This document shows, piece after piece, positions 19,599-29,426 of a stretch of 64,000 bases of DNA (position 1 is the stretch's first letter; the number at the start of each line of letters is the position of its first letter). The stretch is taken from positions 164,781 through 228,780 of the forward strand of contig NZ_JACHIO010000010.1 in assembly GCF_014203225.1 (NCBI RefSeq), read 5' to 3'. This DNA comes from Granulicella mallensis (GTDB lineage Bacteria; Acidobacteriota; Terriglobia; Terriglobales; Acidobacteriaceae). The notes beneath the pieces are model-generated. The model searched no databases. It saw only the letters and a program-made list of their open reading frames with translations, and was not told where the DNA came from. The position numbers and the translations under genes are program-made.

Positions 19599-20420
19599 AT
19601 GAGCACACTTACTCTGAAGGACGGAACCACGATTTACTACAAGGACTGGGGCACCGGTCAGCCCATCACCTTCTCGCACGGCTGGCCGCTGAACGCGGAC
19701 GCCTGGGACGCCCAGATGCTTTTCTTCGGCAATCTCGGCTATCGCGTCATCGCACACGATCGCCGCAGCCACGGCCGCTCCAGCCAGACATGGGATGGCA
19801 ACGAAATGGACACCTACGCCGACGACCTAGCAGAGCTGTTCGAAGCGCTCGACCTGAAGGACGCAATCATGGTGGGCCACTCCACCGGAGGCGGCGAGGT
19901 AGCGCGCTACATTGCGCGCCACGGAACAAGCCGCGTGGCGAAGGCCGTGCTCATCAGTGCTGTGCCGCCGATCATGGTGAAGTCCGAGCGCAACCCCATT
20001 GGGACTCCGATCGAAGCGCTCAATGCGATTCGCAATGGCGTTGTCAACGATCGTTCCCAGTTCTACAAGGACCTCTCCCTCCCGTTCTTCGGCTACAACC
20101 GGCCGGGAGCCACGATCTCTGAAGGCGTGCGCGAGAACTTTTGGTTCGAGGGAATGCAGAGCGGCATCAAGGGCTCCTACGACTGCATCAGGGCCTTCTC
20201 TGAAACCGACTTCACCGAGGACCTGAAGAAGATCGATGTCCCGACCCTCGTCATGCATGGAGACGACGACCAGATCGTTCCATACCCGGATGCCGGCGCG
20301 CTGACCGCCAAGCTGGTCCCGAACGCGACGCTGAAGGTCTATGCCGGCTTCCCGCATGGCATGCCCATCACGCACGCCGATGTGATCAACAAGGACTTGC
20401 TCGGGTTTCTCAAGAGCTAG
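19599..20420 (+). CDS. Alpha/beta hydrolase, non-haem chloroperoxidase/arylesterase type
   Basis: 273 aa from ATG 19599 (GAGGAG upstream); a longer frame upstream overlaps the previous gene and is not credible. [46 protein letters not shown] and [18 protein letters not shown], with the Asp in [10 protein letters not shown] and the His in [10 protein letters not shown], give a complete triad. This is the signature of the cofactor-free haloperoxidase/arylesterase subfamily, which hydrolyses esters and can perhydrolyse acids to peracids. It is third in the hydrolase operon. Confidence 0.92.
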   Translation: MSTLTLKDGTTIYYKDWGTGQPITFSHGWPLNADAWDAQMLFFGNLGYRVIAHDRRSHGRSSQTWDGNEMDTYADDLAELFEALDLKDAIMVGHSTGGGEVARYIARHGTSRVAKAVLISAVPPIMVKSERNPIGTPIEALNAIRNGVVNDRSQFYKDLSLPFFGYNRPGATISEGVRENFWFEGMQSGIKGSYDCIRAFSETDFTEDLKKIDVPTLVMHGDDDQIVPYPDAGALTAKLVPNATLKVYAGFPHGMPITHADVINKDLLGFLKS

Positions 20421-20493
20421 GTCTCTCGAGGTCGCGGGGCGCCCGCAACGGCGTCCCGCTTCCCATCACCGCTATTTTTCGCTGGAGCGCGTC

Positions 20494-22254
20494 ATGACAT
20501 CCCCGCTGACCTTTCCCGAAGCAAATTCGAACAGCCCTCAGACCGCTGGCATCCAGACCGCTGGCATCTTCCACCCAATTTTCACCCCCGCTCTGCTTGA
20601 GCGCCTGAGATGCTATGGCAACGAAGAAGTTGTCTCGGAGTCCTCCTACCTCTTCGTTCGTGGCGAGCGCGATGTTGACTGGTTTGTGATTCTCGATGGT
20701 GCCGTCGAGATCTTCGAAGGTGCCGGAAACAATCGCAAAGAGCATATCGTTGCACGCTTGACCGACGGCCAGTTCACCGGTGAACTGGATCTCCTGGACA
20801 ACCGGGAGACCCTGGTTAGCTGCCGTGCTGTCCAGCCCACGCGGTTAATGCGTATATGCCGCGCATCGCTGGCGCAGATCATGCGGTCAGAGACTGAGAT
20901 CGCCAACCTCATCATGCAGGCTTCCATCAGCCGCAGGGGTAACCTTGTTCAGCAAGCCACCAGTGGGGTCATACTTCTCGGCCACGGGTATAGCATCGAC
21001 ACGATTCGCATCCAGCGATTTCTCAGCCGCAACGGCTATCCCTACCGCATCATCGACGCTGAACTGGATCAGGACGCCGATGCCCTCATCCGGACCTTCG
21101 AGATCACGCAAGCCGGCCTTCCTGTGGCCCTCCTGCCGGACGGGCGCGTTCTACGCAACCCATCGATCACCATGCTCGCCGATGAACTCGGCCTGACCGA
21201 CCTGCGAGAGAACACAATCGTCTACGATGTCGCGATCGTCGGCGCCGGCCCTGCTGGCCTCGCCGCTGCCGTCTGTGCAGCGTCCGAAGGCCTCAAGACC
21301 ATCGTGATCGAAGGAGCCGCGCCCGGCGGACAAGCGGGGACCAGCTCGCGCATCGAGAACTACCTTGGCTTTCCTACAGGTGTCTCCGGTCAGGAACTCT
21401 CGGAGCGCGCACTCATCCAGGCGCAGAAGTTCGGAGCACACTTCTCTATCTCTCGCAACGTGGTCAGTATGAGCAAGCAGGACGGTATGTGCCGTCTGGA
21501 GATCGAAGACGCGCCCGCTGTCAGTGCACGCACCGTCGTCATCGCTACCGGCGCCCGCTATCGCAAGCTCAACGTCGCGAACTATCACCGCTTCGAGTAC
21601 CAGGGAATCCATTACGCGGCTACGGCGATGGAAGCTAGTCTCTGTCGCGGCGAAGAGATCGTCGTGGTGGGTGCAGGCAACTCAGCCGGGCAGGCCGCCC
21701 TCTTTCTCGCGCAAACCGCGAAGCACGTTCACCTGATTGTCCGGGGTCGCAGCCTGCAGGCCACCATGTCGGACTATCTCGTCCAGCGCATCCTTGCCAC
21801 CAGCCAGATTACCGTGCGCCTGCAGGCCGAGATCGTCGGCATGGATGGAGCCGATCGGCTCAGCACCGTGACGGTTCGGGACAATGCAAGCCGCACATCC
21901 AAAACGATAAACGTCTCGCATGTCTTCGTCATGATCGGCGCCAGCCCCAATACAACTTGGCTTCGCAACACTCTTTCCATGGATGACAAGGGCTTCATCA
22001 TTACTGGCAGCAGCGCCTCATCAAGCGCCTTCTTCGGCACCAACCTCGAAGGCGTCTACGCCGTCGGAGACGTGCGCTGCGGCTCGGTCAAGCGCGTCGC
22101 CTCCGCTGTAGGGGAGGGGTCCGTCGTGGTCTCCGACATCCACAAATACCTGACTGCTTCGAAGCTGTCGCGGCAGGAAGGGGAACAACCGGACCTGCCG
22201 CTTGCCGTAACCCTGCGAACCGCGATGTCGGCATACAGCGCCGCAACGTTATGA
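20494..22254 (+). CDS. cNMP-binding domain + thioredoxin-like + thioredoxin-reductase-like flavoprotein fusion, no CxxC
   Basis: 586 aa in three parts. Residues about 30-140 form a CRP-type cyclic-nucleotide-binding fold (ILDGAVEIFEGAGN, GQFTGELDLLDNRETL). Residues about 155-235 form a thioredoxin/glutaredoxin-like fold without cysteines (IQRFLSRNGYPYRIID). Residues 245-560 form a TrxR-like flavoprotein: FAD motif DVAIVGAGPAGLAAAV, PGGQAGTSSRIENY, NADP motif IVVVGAGNSAGQAA, and GVYAVGDVRCGSVKRVA. The position of the CxxC disulfide reads YAATAMEA, so it cannot be a classical thioredoxin reductase. The architecture recurs in proteobacteria and acidobacteria and is thought to be a ligand-regulated oxidoreductase. 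It ends the hydrolase operon. Confidence 0.88.
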   Translation: MTSPLTFPEANSNSPQTAGIQTAGIFHPIFTPALLERLRCYGNEEVVSESSYLFVRGERDVDWFVILDGAVEIFEGAGNNRKEHIVARLTDGQFTGELDLLDNRETLVSCRAVQPTRLMRICRASLAQIMRSETEIANLIMQASISRRGNLVQQATSGVILLGHGYSIDTIRIQRFLSRNGYPYRIIDAELDQDADALIRTFEITQAGLPVALLPDGRVLRNPSITMLADELGLTDLRENTIVYDVAIVGAGPAGLAAAVCAASEGLKTIVIEGAAPGGQAGTSSRIENYLGFPTGVSGQELSERALIQAQKFGAHFSISRNVVSMSKQDGMCRLEIEDAPAVSARTVVIATGARYRKLNVANYHRFEYQGIHYAATAMEASLCRGEEIVVVGAGNSAGQAALFLAQTAKHVHLIVRGRSLQATMSDYLVQRILATSQITVRLQAEIVGMDGADRLSTVTVRDNASRTSKTINVSHVFVMIGASPNTTWLRNTLSMDDKGFIITGSSASSSAFFGTNLEGVYAVGDVRCGSVKRVASAVGEGSVVVSDIHKYLTASKLSRQEGEQPDLPLAVTLRTAMSAYSAATL

Positions 22255-22379
22255 AGCTTCCTACCAGTGGCTACAGACAACTCCAGGGTCGACACCGATC
22301 GTCATCTGGGCTACGGACCGTCTGCGTGTAATTTTTGCATGAGTGATGAGACGAGTTTTCATGGGATTATCTCTTTGGT

Positions 22380-25300
22380 TTAGGATCGCAACCGAGGCAG
22401 ATATCTAAAGAATAGGCGCATGATCGGAGATCTGACTCCATATGCCCGATTGGCTGGCACAGTGACTGTAATCCGAGTTCCATTGGCCGTTGAACTTGTA
22501 CATTCAAATTTAGCGCCAATCTTAGTCGAACGTTCTTTCATCCCGCTCATCCCCCAGTGGCCCGCTCTTCCATCAGTGAGAAGAATCGGATCTATCCCTT
22601 TGCCGTCGTCCTCGCAGGAGACAACGAACGCGTTTTTACTATAGGTGATCCTGACCTCAACAACGGAAGGATCCGCATGCTGAAAAGCATTCGTAATGGC
22701 TTCGCGTCCGATGCAGAAGACTTCTTCGAGAACGATCGGATCGACGACAACCATCGGTCCCTCGGTTTGAACATGAAATCTAATTTCGCTATAGCGCGTG
22801 AGATGAGTGCCGACCGCGGCGAGGGCTTCAGCGAGCGTTAGATCCTTGAATGTGTCGGATCGGAGACTTCTGACCCGGTCCCTCCCTTCTAATAAAATAG
22901 TGTCTGCCGATTTGAGTGCATCCTCAAGCATCCTGCGGGCGCGTCCCCCTTCAGGGACTTCCTGGGAGGCGACATCAAAGCGAAGCATAAGTCCCTGTAC
23001 TCCCTGCAGGAGGGTGTCATGCAGATCGCGCGCAATCCGTACCCGTTCGTCTGCGCGCTCTTCAGCCCTGATTCGCACTGTTTCGGTTACGCGTTGGATT
23101 CGCAGCATGAGTATGAGCCAAACCACAGCGGCTGTAAGAGCGAAACATGCGAGGAAGAACCACACAGTTTGGTAAAAAGCCGGCAGAACTTGAAAGCGAG
23201 TACTGGAGGGCTGACTCCAGATTCCCTCACCATTTGAGGCGAGCACGTCAAATGTATAGCGGCCTGGGCGCAGTTTTGTGTAAACAGCTTCTGTTCTGGA
23301 TCCGACTTCCTGCCAAGTCCTGTCACTTCCTTCGAGCCGGTAGCGATACGTTACACGTTCTGGGGCAGGAAGATTAATCCCCGCATATTTGATAACTAAT
23401 GTATTCACACCAGGTCGAATCTGATGGTAATCAGTAAGAGTGACTCCGTCCGCAACTACCGCCGAGATGGTTAGTACGGGAGGGATCTGATTCTGGGGTA
23501 GCCGGCTTGGATCTACGTAGAACGCGGTGCTAGAGTTGGCGAACCAGATTGTCCCGCGGGCGCCGCGAACGGCTGATGGCAGGGCGTAGCTGAGAGGTGC
23601 CGGCCCAATGACACTACCTTCAGTGATAAGTTGCGACTTCATTCGGTAGGCAGGGGAGTCGAGGGCTTTGAGAAATTCAGCTTGCGGAATTCTCACCACG
23701 CCGTAGGCCACGTTCAGCCATAAATCGCCACTGTCCGCCTCAACCAGACCCGAAATTCCACGCACGTGAAGTTCGTCTTCCAAAAGTAAATGTTCAAAGG
23801 TGTCTCCGCGCTGCACTGCTATGCCATTCATGCCGCCGGAAAGAAAGCCATGACTGGTTTCAGCGAAAGCGGTGACGTCGCCCAGGCCCGGAGCTTGGAA
23901 GTCACGTCCGGAATTGCCTTCGAGTTCAGTGATGGCGCCGTTGGCATAGCCTGCCCAGAGTCTTCCTGCCCGGTCCCTGAAGATAACATTCCGTCCCTCC
24001 TTCTGAATCGCAGGAACGGCGACTTGAGACCATGTTCCACGTTGCCATCGCCAGAGGTCCACGGCATTGCGAAAGGTAACGAAGATGGATCCATCACTTG
24101 TTTCTATAACTTGCTTAGCCGAGGATGGCCGCATCCCTTCGGGGAGGGGGATGTGAGTGGTTGTTTTACGATCAAACCTTCCAATTCCTTGATCATCGGT
24201 GAACCAGATGACGCCGCTGGGGCCGCAGTAGACGGAGTCCATCTCATATGTTTTCTTTATGCGAGTGATCGTCTGTCCGTCGCGGATCGAAACCAGTGGA
24301 GCAAGAGGCACTCCTATCCACACTTCGCCGTCCGAACAACTCGTGACCATCATGCGCCGGTCTGATATCGGGACGTTTTCGGGTTGAATCAGCTTGGGCT
24401 GCTCGAATCGATCCAGTCCACGCATGGTTCCTACCCAGATATCTCCTGAGGCATCTTTGAACATTGCGGTGGCACTATCTGTACTCAATCCCTGATCGTG
24501 CCCAAACCACTTGAACTGTTTGTCCTGATCCACCGCTATGGGAGTCGGGGCTTTTGCGATCTCTCGTGGGTTGACCTTCAAAAGACCATAGACCGATGCG
24601 ATCCATAGCTGCCCTTCCGGATCGAAGAGGAGGGTATCCGATAGTACGTGCAACCGGATCGGATATGGGGACCGATGGCCCTCCACGTCGAGGCGTCTTA
24701 CGATTGGGATAGATGTCCCCGCTCCCTCTTCGCCACCAACCCAAAGGCTGCCATCCGGCGACTCTGCGAACTGTATCAACTCCCCGCCGACCTCGTTTGT
24801 CGCTTCAAACTTATCCTGGTTGGGTTCTCGTCGGTAAATCCATTTGTTAGTTCCCACCCATTGTGTTCCCGCTTTATCGAAGAACATCTTATAAACGCGT
24901 TCGGATGAGAACGGTTCGCTCGGTGACTCTCGTTGCCACCGTTCTCCTCGTAGTTGCCAAAGGTGTAGACCGGCTATGGCCCACATCGCTCCATTATTTG
25001 CTTGAAGCAGCTGATAGGTTGTATCTGGTGGAAGACCTTCCTGTACTCCGTAGAGTTTGACATGGCCATTCCTGATTGCAGCAACCCCGGCGGGTCTGAA
25101 TCCTACCCACACCGTCCCGTCACGAGCCACGCAAAGCGTTCTGATCGAGATTCGCGGCAACGGAGGCTCTCCCGAAGCGGGTCGAAAGAGAGAAAAACTT
25201 ATGCCGTCGAATCGGTACAGCCCACTTCCACTACCAATCCAGAGCACTCCGTCGGCCGTCTGTCCAAGCCCGGCAATCTCTGAAGGAGCGCCCTCCCGAG

Positions 25301-25439
25301 CGGTCCAAGACATGTGATTGAGCTGAATCAGCTTGAGTGGATCCTGTGCGTTGAGCCCGTGCACTCCGGCCAGGAGGAGGAGCACGTAGATGTATCTGCG
25401 GGACCGAGGCGAACGGAAGGCCCTAAGGAAGATAATCAC
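22380..25439 (-). CDS. Propeller/Y_Y_Y sensor histidine kinase, NarL type
   Basis: 1019 aa. A signal anchor (YIYVLLLLAGVHGLNAQDP) is followed by a long periplasmic region of two-component-regulator propeller repeats, such as VLWIGSGSGLYRFDG, TVWVGFRPAGV, DIWVGTMRGLDRF and DLWLNVAYGVVRI, to about residue 660. A Y_Y_Y domain (YRYRLEGSDRTWQEVG) and one membrane helix (VWFFLACFALTAAVVWLILM) come next. The HisKA_3 phospho-site is in RVRIARDLHDTLLQGVQGLM, and the HATPase has SCEDDGKGIDP and GHWGMSGMKER. It probably senses a periplasmic ligand, in relatives often a polysaccharide. No response regulator is adjacent; the LuxR-type one at 15608 is a candidate. Confidence 0.92.
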   Translation of the reverse strand: MIIFLRAFRSPRSRRYIYVLLLLAGVHGLNAQDPLKLIQLNHMSWTAREGAPSEIAGLGQTADGVLWIGSGSGLYRFDGISFSLFRPASGEPPLPRISIRTLCVARDGTVWVGFRPAGVAAIRNGHVKLYGVQEGLPPDTTYQLLQANNGAMWAIAGLHLWQLRGERWQRESPSEPFSSERVYKMFFDKAGTQWVGTNKWIYRREPNQDKFEATNEVGGELIQFAESPDGSLWVGGEEGAGTSIPIVRRLDVEGHRSPYPIRLHVLSDTLLFDPEGQLWIASVYGLLKVNPREIAKAPTPIAVDQDKQFKWFGHDQGLSTDSATAMFKDASGDIWVGTMRGLDRFEQPKLIQPENVPISDRRMMVTSCSDGEVWIGVPLAPLVSIRDGQTITRIKKTYEMDSVYCGPSGVIWFTDDQGIGRFDRKTTTHIPLPEGMRPSSAKQVIETSDGSIFVTFRNAVDLWRWQRGTWSQVAVPAIQKEGRNVIFRDRAGRLWAGYANGAITELEGNSGRDFQAPGLGDVTAFAETSHGFLSGGMNGIAVQRGDTFEHLLLEDELHVRGISGLVEADSGDLWLNVAYGVVRIPQAEFLKALDSPAYRMKSQLITEGSVIGPAPLSYALPSAVRGARGTIWFANSSTAFYVDPSRLPQNQIPPVLTISAVVADGVTLTDYHQIRPGVNTLVIKYAGINLPAPERVTYRYRLEGSDRTWQEVGSRTEAVYTKLRPGRYTFDVLASNGEGIWSQPSSTRFQVLPAFYQTVWFFLACFALTAAVVWLILMLRIQRVTETVRIRAEERADERVRIARDLHDTLLQGVQGLMLRFDVASQEVPEGGRARRMLEDALKSADTILLEGRDRVRSLRSDTFKDLTLAEALAAVGTHLTRYSEIRFHVQTEGPMVVVDPIVLEEVFCIGREAITNAFQHADPSVVEVRITYSKNAFVVSCEDDGKGIDPILLTDGRAGHWGMSGMKERSTKIGAKFECTSSTANGTRITVTVPANRAYGVRSPIMRLFFRYLPRLRS

Positions 25440-25672
25440 TGTTCTCTCACCCTTCGTTCATTCAGTCATGATTGATAGTACTCACAATAAATCTTGATTC
25501 ATGAGAAAGGCAATTTCACCCGAAATTTCGAACGTAAATGACTCGCTTTTTCGACGGATGCTCGGAGAGTCTAGAGCGCATTGCTGGCTGCTGCTGATAG
25601 GTGAATTGCCCGTATTTTCGGCAAGTTCTCGGGTCAGTTGGTGATATCAGCCCAATGCACTCATTGGCAGGC

Positions 25673-26215
25673 TCAGACCACTCTACGCACAGCTCTGAAA
25701 CGAAGCTCTTCGGAATTGAGTTCTCCTATCTCCATATCTCGAAAGAAGACTCTATAAAGCCCCGGTGTGATCAACTCGACTTCCAACTCTTCGAAGCGGA
25801 ATACTTCGCTGATGAAGATTCTGTTCTTGTGCCAGCTAATGTCCCCGCTATTATTGACTCGTCGCAACTGGAGCCCCTTCGGGTACGTGAACTCCAGCAA
25901 CTTGCGCGGCAGTCGTATCGCGCTGGGCATGTAAAGAGTTGCGGGAACTTGGTTGTTTAGCCCCTCATGCGGGCGCTCGTTGTTGAACACCTAGCGGAAG
26001 TTATCAAAGCGGCTCTGCTGTGCTCGAAGGGATGCCGCAGGTGGTTTGGTCGTGTCCTCCTTCAAAGTGCGATGCATCCGCTCGTGGCGGCCGTTTTGTT
26101 GCGGCCGACCTGCTTGAATGCGCTCGTGCACGATCCCGAGCTTCATCCATCCGAGCGAGAGCTTCGACAGCCCCAAGAGCCCGGTGCCCGCAAACGGTGC
26201 TGCAGCTTCCTCGGG
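25673..26215 (-). pseudogene. IS481-family transposase, C-terminal relic with in-frame stop
   Basis: The reverse strand encodes LSKLSLGWMKLGIVHERIQA, GRPQQNGRHERMHRTLKEDT, SLRAQQSRFDNFR, then TAG, then VFNNERPHEGLNNQVPATLY in the same frame. These are the hallmark blocks around the last catalytic Glu of IS481-type DDE transposases. The N-terminal half with the first two Asp residues is missing and the frame is broken by the amber codon at 25991-25993, so the element is dead. No terminal inverted repeats were found. It truncates the kelch gene on the other strand. Confidence 0.85.
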
Positions 26216-26221
26216 AACACG

Positions 26222-27265
26222 GGGTTTGCTAATAGTCAGTCAACTCCTGTAGCTGGTACTGCCGTTGTGGCTCCGCCTGCTACGCAAGCCGTGGCGGGTA
26301 CCTTGAATCAAGCCCGGGAGAACCAGCAGGCAGGTCTGTTGAAAGATGGAACGGTTCTTATCACCGGCGGAGACAACGGTTCGATCCCGTTGTCGAGCTC
26401 GGAACTGTATATGAACGGAGCTTTCACCCCCGCAGCGTCAATGCTGACGGCTCGCTCTGGACACCAACAGACGGTTTTGAGCATTGGAGCAGGACAAGTG
26501 TTGATTACCGGGGGGACTGATGGCACTTCGCTGGCACTATCTTCTGCGGAGTTGTTCACGCCAGGATCAACACCCGGGACGCCAGGAAGTTTTCAGCTAA
26601 CGACACAATATGACCCGGCGGCGCAGATCTTCACAAATAATCCAACGACGATGACAACCCCCAGAGCGAAACACACGGCGACACAGCTGACCAATGGTCA
26701 GGTTCTGATCGCCGGAGGCCGTGATGCAAGCGGAAATCCCTTGGCAAGCGCCGAGCTCTTCAACCCTCTTACGGGAAGTTTCACTGCTACCGGTGGGCCC
26801 ATGCAGGTCGCAAGGATCGGTCATAACGCCACCCTGCTGCTGGATGGCACGGTTCTGATGAGCGGCGGAACAGATCAAAATGGTAATCCAATTCAATCGG
26901 CTGAGATTTACGATCCCGTGGCAAACAATTTTACTTCGACCAAGCAGATGATGAATGTCGCGCGAATAGGGAGTCAGGCAACAAGGCTGGGGAGTGGTTT
27001 GGTGCTGATTACCGGAGGCCAGTATGAATCGAATACGGCAGAGCTATACAATCCTGTGACTGGGACATTTATCTATACAGAATCTCAAACTGGTCAGACC
27101 TTAATGATAGCTTCCAGGTCGAACCACACAGCCACCTTGTTGTACGACGATACCGTGTTGATCTCCGGCGGCCAGGATAGTCGCATCCATTTTGTGCTTC
27201 GTACTATTCAGTACTCAAACCGCTCAGGCTATGTCAACTCCAGCGGCAACTCCAATCGCATTTGA
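26222..27265 (+). pseudogene. Kelch-repeat protein, truncated at both ends
   Basis: An open frame with at least six kelch-like blades: LLKDGTVLITGGDN, GAGQVLITGGTDG, LTNGQVLIAGGRDASGNPLA followed by SAELFNPLTG, LLLDGTVLMSGGTDQNGNPI, GSGLVLITGGQ, and YDDTVLISGGQDS. There is no signal peptide or start of its own: upstream it runs straight into the IS481 relic. Downstream the kelch pattern stops in mid-blade after GGQDS (about 27184) and the frame continues into sequence that belongs to the next gene in another frame. Extracellular or periplasmic propeller proteins of this kind are common in acidobacteria. Here it is a remnant. Confidence 0.7.
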
Positions 27266-27773
27266 ATTGCAAGAGGCAACTGCTTCCCCGAAATTCCTCG
27301 ATGCTCCTGTCCCTGCGGAGATTCGCGCGGCGAAGAATATCTTTGTCGAAAGCAGCGCTCAGTCGAGCGATATGTACAAGCGATTTATCACTGCGCTCAC
27401 AGCTTGGGGCCGCTACACGATTCTTGAGTCACCGGATAAAGCGGATGTCATCTTTGAATTTAACGATTCTCCGCTTGAAGTGAAAATTTTAGAGCCGTCG
27501 AGCAGGATCACATTATGGACCGTCAGTGATCCTTCGAATGGCCTGTATCCGGAAGGGAACCGGAACAAACGTGCTTCGCATTTGATTATGAATCTCGTAA
27601 GCGAGATTAAGGAATTGTCCGGCGCACCGCTATCGGATGAAGAGAATGCTGCCCTCAAATCTCCATCTTTTCGGAAGAGTGGCGGTTTGCTTTTCATCAT
27701 CATCACTGTGGGAGCTTTGGCTTTGGCGGCGGGTGTCGTGCTCGCACTTCATGGCCGAGGAAGAAAGGCTTGA
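27231..27773 (+). CDS. Hypothetical protein with C-terminal membrane anchor, probably 5'-truncated
   Basis: 180 aa from ATG 27231. The codons just upstream (CFVLFSTQTAQA) look like the end of a signal peptide whose beginning is missing, so the gene seems to have lost its start at the junction with the kelch remnant. The body has no motif I know: AAKNIFVESSAQSSDMYKRF, YTILESPDKADVIFEFN, RASHLIMNLVSEIKEL. The C-terminus is a membrane helix (GGLLFIIITVGALALAAGVV) with a basic tail. Function unknown. Confidence 0.55.
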   Translation: MSTPAATPIAFELQEATASPKFLDAPVPAEIRAAKNIFVESSAQSSDMYKRFITALTAWGRYTILESPDKADVIFEFNDSPLEVKILEPSSRITLWTVSDPSNGLYPEGNRNKRASHLIMNLVSEIKELSGAPLSDEENAALKSPSFRKSGGLLFIIITVGALALAAGVVLALHGRGRKA

Positions 27774-27859
27774 GAAGATGTCCAGCTTGTATCCTAGAGA
27801 GGTCTGGGCCAATTTCTGCCAATGGCGAAGGCAAGTATGGGGCTTAGCGATGATGACCT

Positions 27860-29008
27860 ATGGAGCTAATATGCGTGCTTTCTCGTACTCTGCCGTTTCT
27901 CTTGTCTTGTGCGCTTTTAGCGGGATGTGGAAGCACTGCGAAGACATCTGTTCCTGTGACGCCGCCAGTAACACCACCGAGTGCGTCAACCTATACAGCG
28001 AGCGCCCAATATGCGTACGTCAGTACCAGTGTAGGTCTAATTGACGAATACAGCATCTCTACGGCGGGGGTATGGAGCGAGATTGGCCGCACTCCGACGG
28101 TTGGAGCTCCTACAGGCATAGCCATTGCGATAGATCCTCAACATCGATTTGTCTACGCGATTGGTGGTAGCGACGCTTCCAGCACCATCTATATGTTCAC
28201 CGTCACGCCAGGAACAGGAATTCTGCTCCCAACCTCGCCGGCGAGCATTGATATCCCAGGCCTTTATTCCCAAGGGATTGCAGTCGATGGTTTGGGCAAG
28301 TATGTCTATACAGCGGATACCGATAGCGATACGGCCACGTCTTTAGTAATCAACCAAACGACTGGCGTTCTGACTCCGACATCCGTATCCTCGGCCGCCA
28401 CAGATAAGGAGCCTAGCGGTGTTACGACCGATCCTTCTGGGAAATATGTTTACGTTGCAAACAAAGGTGATGGCTATATCTCTCAATACGTCATCGATCC
28501 AAACACAGGAAATCTGACCCCTAACAACCCTGCTTCTGCTGTAGGAGCCGATGGACCGTTTGCTGGCACGATCAATGCTGCTGGAACCTTTTACTACTCT
28601 CCGGATCAGGCTGGCACGACGATTACGGTTCTTGCTCTCAACCCAGCTACAGGCATCCTGTCTCAGGTCGCATCTGGCAGGATACAAACAGGAGACGGTC
28701 CAACCTCTGTTGCGCTAACGCAGAGCGGAAAATTTGCCTATGTTACGAATCGCACGGAGAGCACTCTTTCCGGATTTAGTGTTGACCCTACCTCTGGGCT
28801 TCTTACATCTCTGGGAAATACGTTTATTCCCGGAGGGGAAAATCCGACCAATATTGTGGTGGATCCGGGGAATGAACTGGCCTATGTTGGTTGTGCCGGT
28901 AGCAGCCTGGTTACGATCTTTGGTATCGAGTCCGGTGGCCAACTCATTCAAGTGGGCAGTGCCACCACGGATGGTGGACCTGAAGCCATCGTCCTCGTTC
29001 CACGCTAG
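27860..29008 (+). CDS. Lipoprotein with lactonase-type seven-bladed propeller
   Basis: 382 aa. The N-terminus has a lipobox (PFLLSCALLAGC), so the protein is a lipoprotein. The rest is a run of YVTN/6-phosphogluconolactonase-like blades: YAYVSTSVGLIDEYSI, HRFVYAIGGSDASSTIYMFT, GKYVYTADTDSDTATSLVIN, GKYVYVANKGDGYISQYVID, GKFAYVTNRTESTLSGFSVD, NELAYVGCAGSSLVTIFGI. The fold is that of lactonase Pgl, but secreted acidobacterial members are unlikely to be pentose-phosphate enzymes; a binding or scaffold role is more plausible. It follows the membrane-anchored hypothetical by 86 nt. Confidence 0.82.
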   Translation: MELICVLSRTLPFLLSCALLAGCGSTAKTSVPVTPPVTPPSASTYTASAQYAYVSTSVGLIDEYSISTAGVWSEIGRTPTVGAPTGIAIAIDPQHRFVYAIGGSDASSTIYMFTVTPGTGILLPTSPASIDIPGLYSQGIAVDGLGKYVYTADTDSDTATSLVINQTTGVLTPTSVSSAATDKEPSGVTTDPSGKYVYVANKGDGYISQYVIDPNTGNLTPNNPASAVGADGPFAGTINAAGTFYYSPDQAGTTITVLALNPATGILSQVASGRIQTGDGPTSVALTQSGKFAYVTNRTESTLSGFSVDPTSGLLTSLGNTFIPGGENPTNIVVDPGNELAYVGCAGSSLVTIFGIESGGQLIQVGSATTDGGPEAIVLVPR

Positions 29009-29248
29009 GCCAGAACTGAAGACTATCGCTCTCAATTGGACCGATTGCATGACCCACAGAACACGGCGGTTTTGCTCGATACATTGACGCGGGCACACCT
29101 CCTGGGCAAGCGTTTGGTGTTGGAGGTCAGGGATGTGCCGTCCCCGTAAAAATTACGGGCTAAGAGCATTAGCCAGCACGCCGCGAGAGTTGTAATCAGC
29201 TCGATCAGTGGACATGTGAAGGGCAGAATCTAGTGCGCTCGCCCGAGA

Positions 29249-29275
29249 CCTCTGCCGCAGGACGGCAGAGGTTTT
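29249..29275 (+). terminator. Rho-independent terminator
   Basis: CCTCTGCCG and CGGCAGAGG pair perfectly over 9 bp around the loop CAGGA and are followed by TTTT. It lies 240 bp after the lipoprotein stop, in a 418-bp gap (29009-29426) that otherwise contains nothing recognisable, and faces the end of the convergent Fic gene. Confidence 0.75.
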
Positions 29276-29426
29276 AGTACGAATTGCTTGGACAGGATCA
29301 TGGTTCCTGGTTGTGTTTTTCGGGTCCATTGGAGCCCATCCATTGCGACCGGTTCGTCCGGTTGTACCAAGGTCGCCAGGAGAAAGGGAGCGTCCCGCGA
29401 GTAAACCGCGTTGCCTTTCCCCATCA

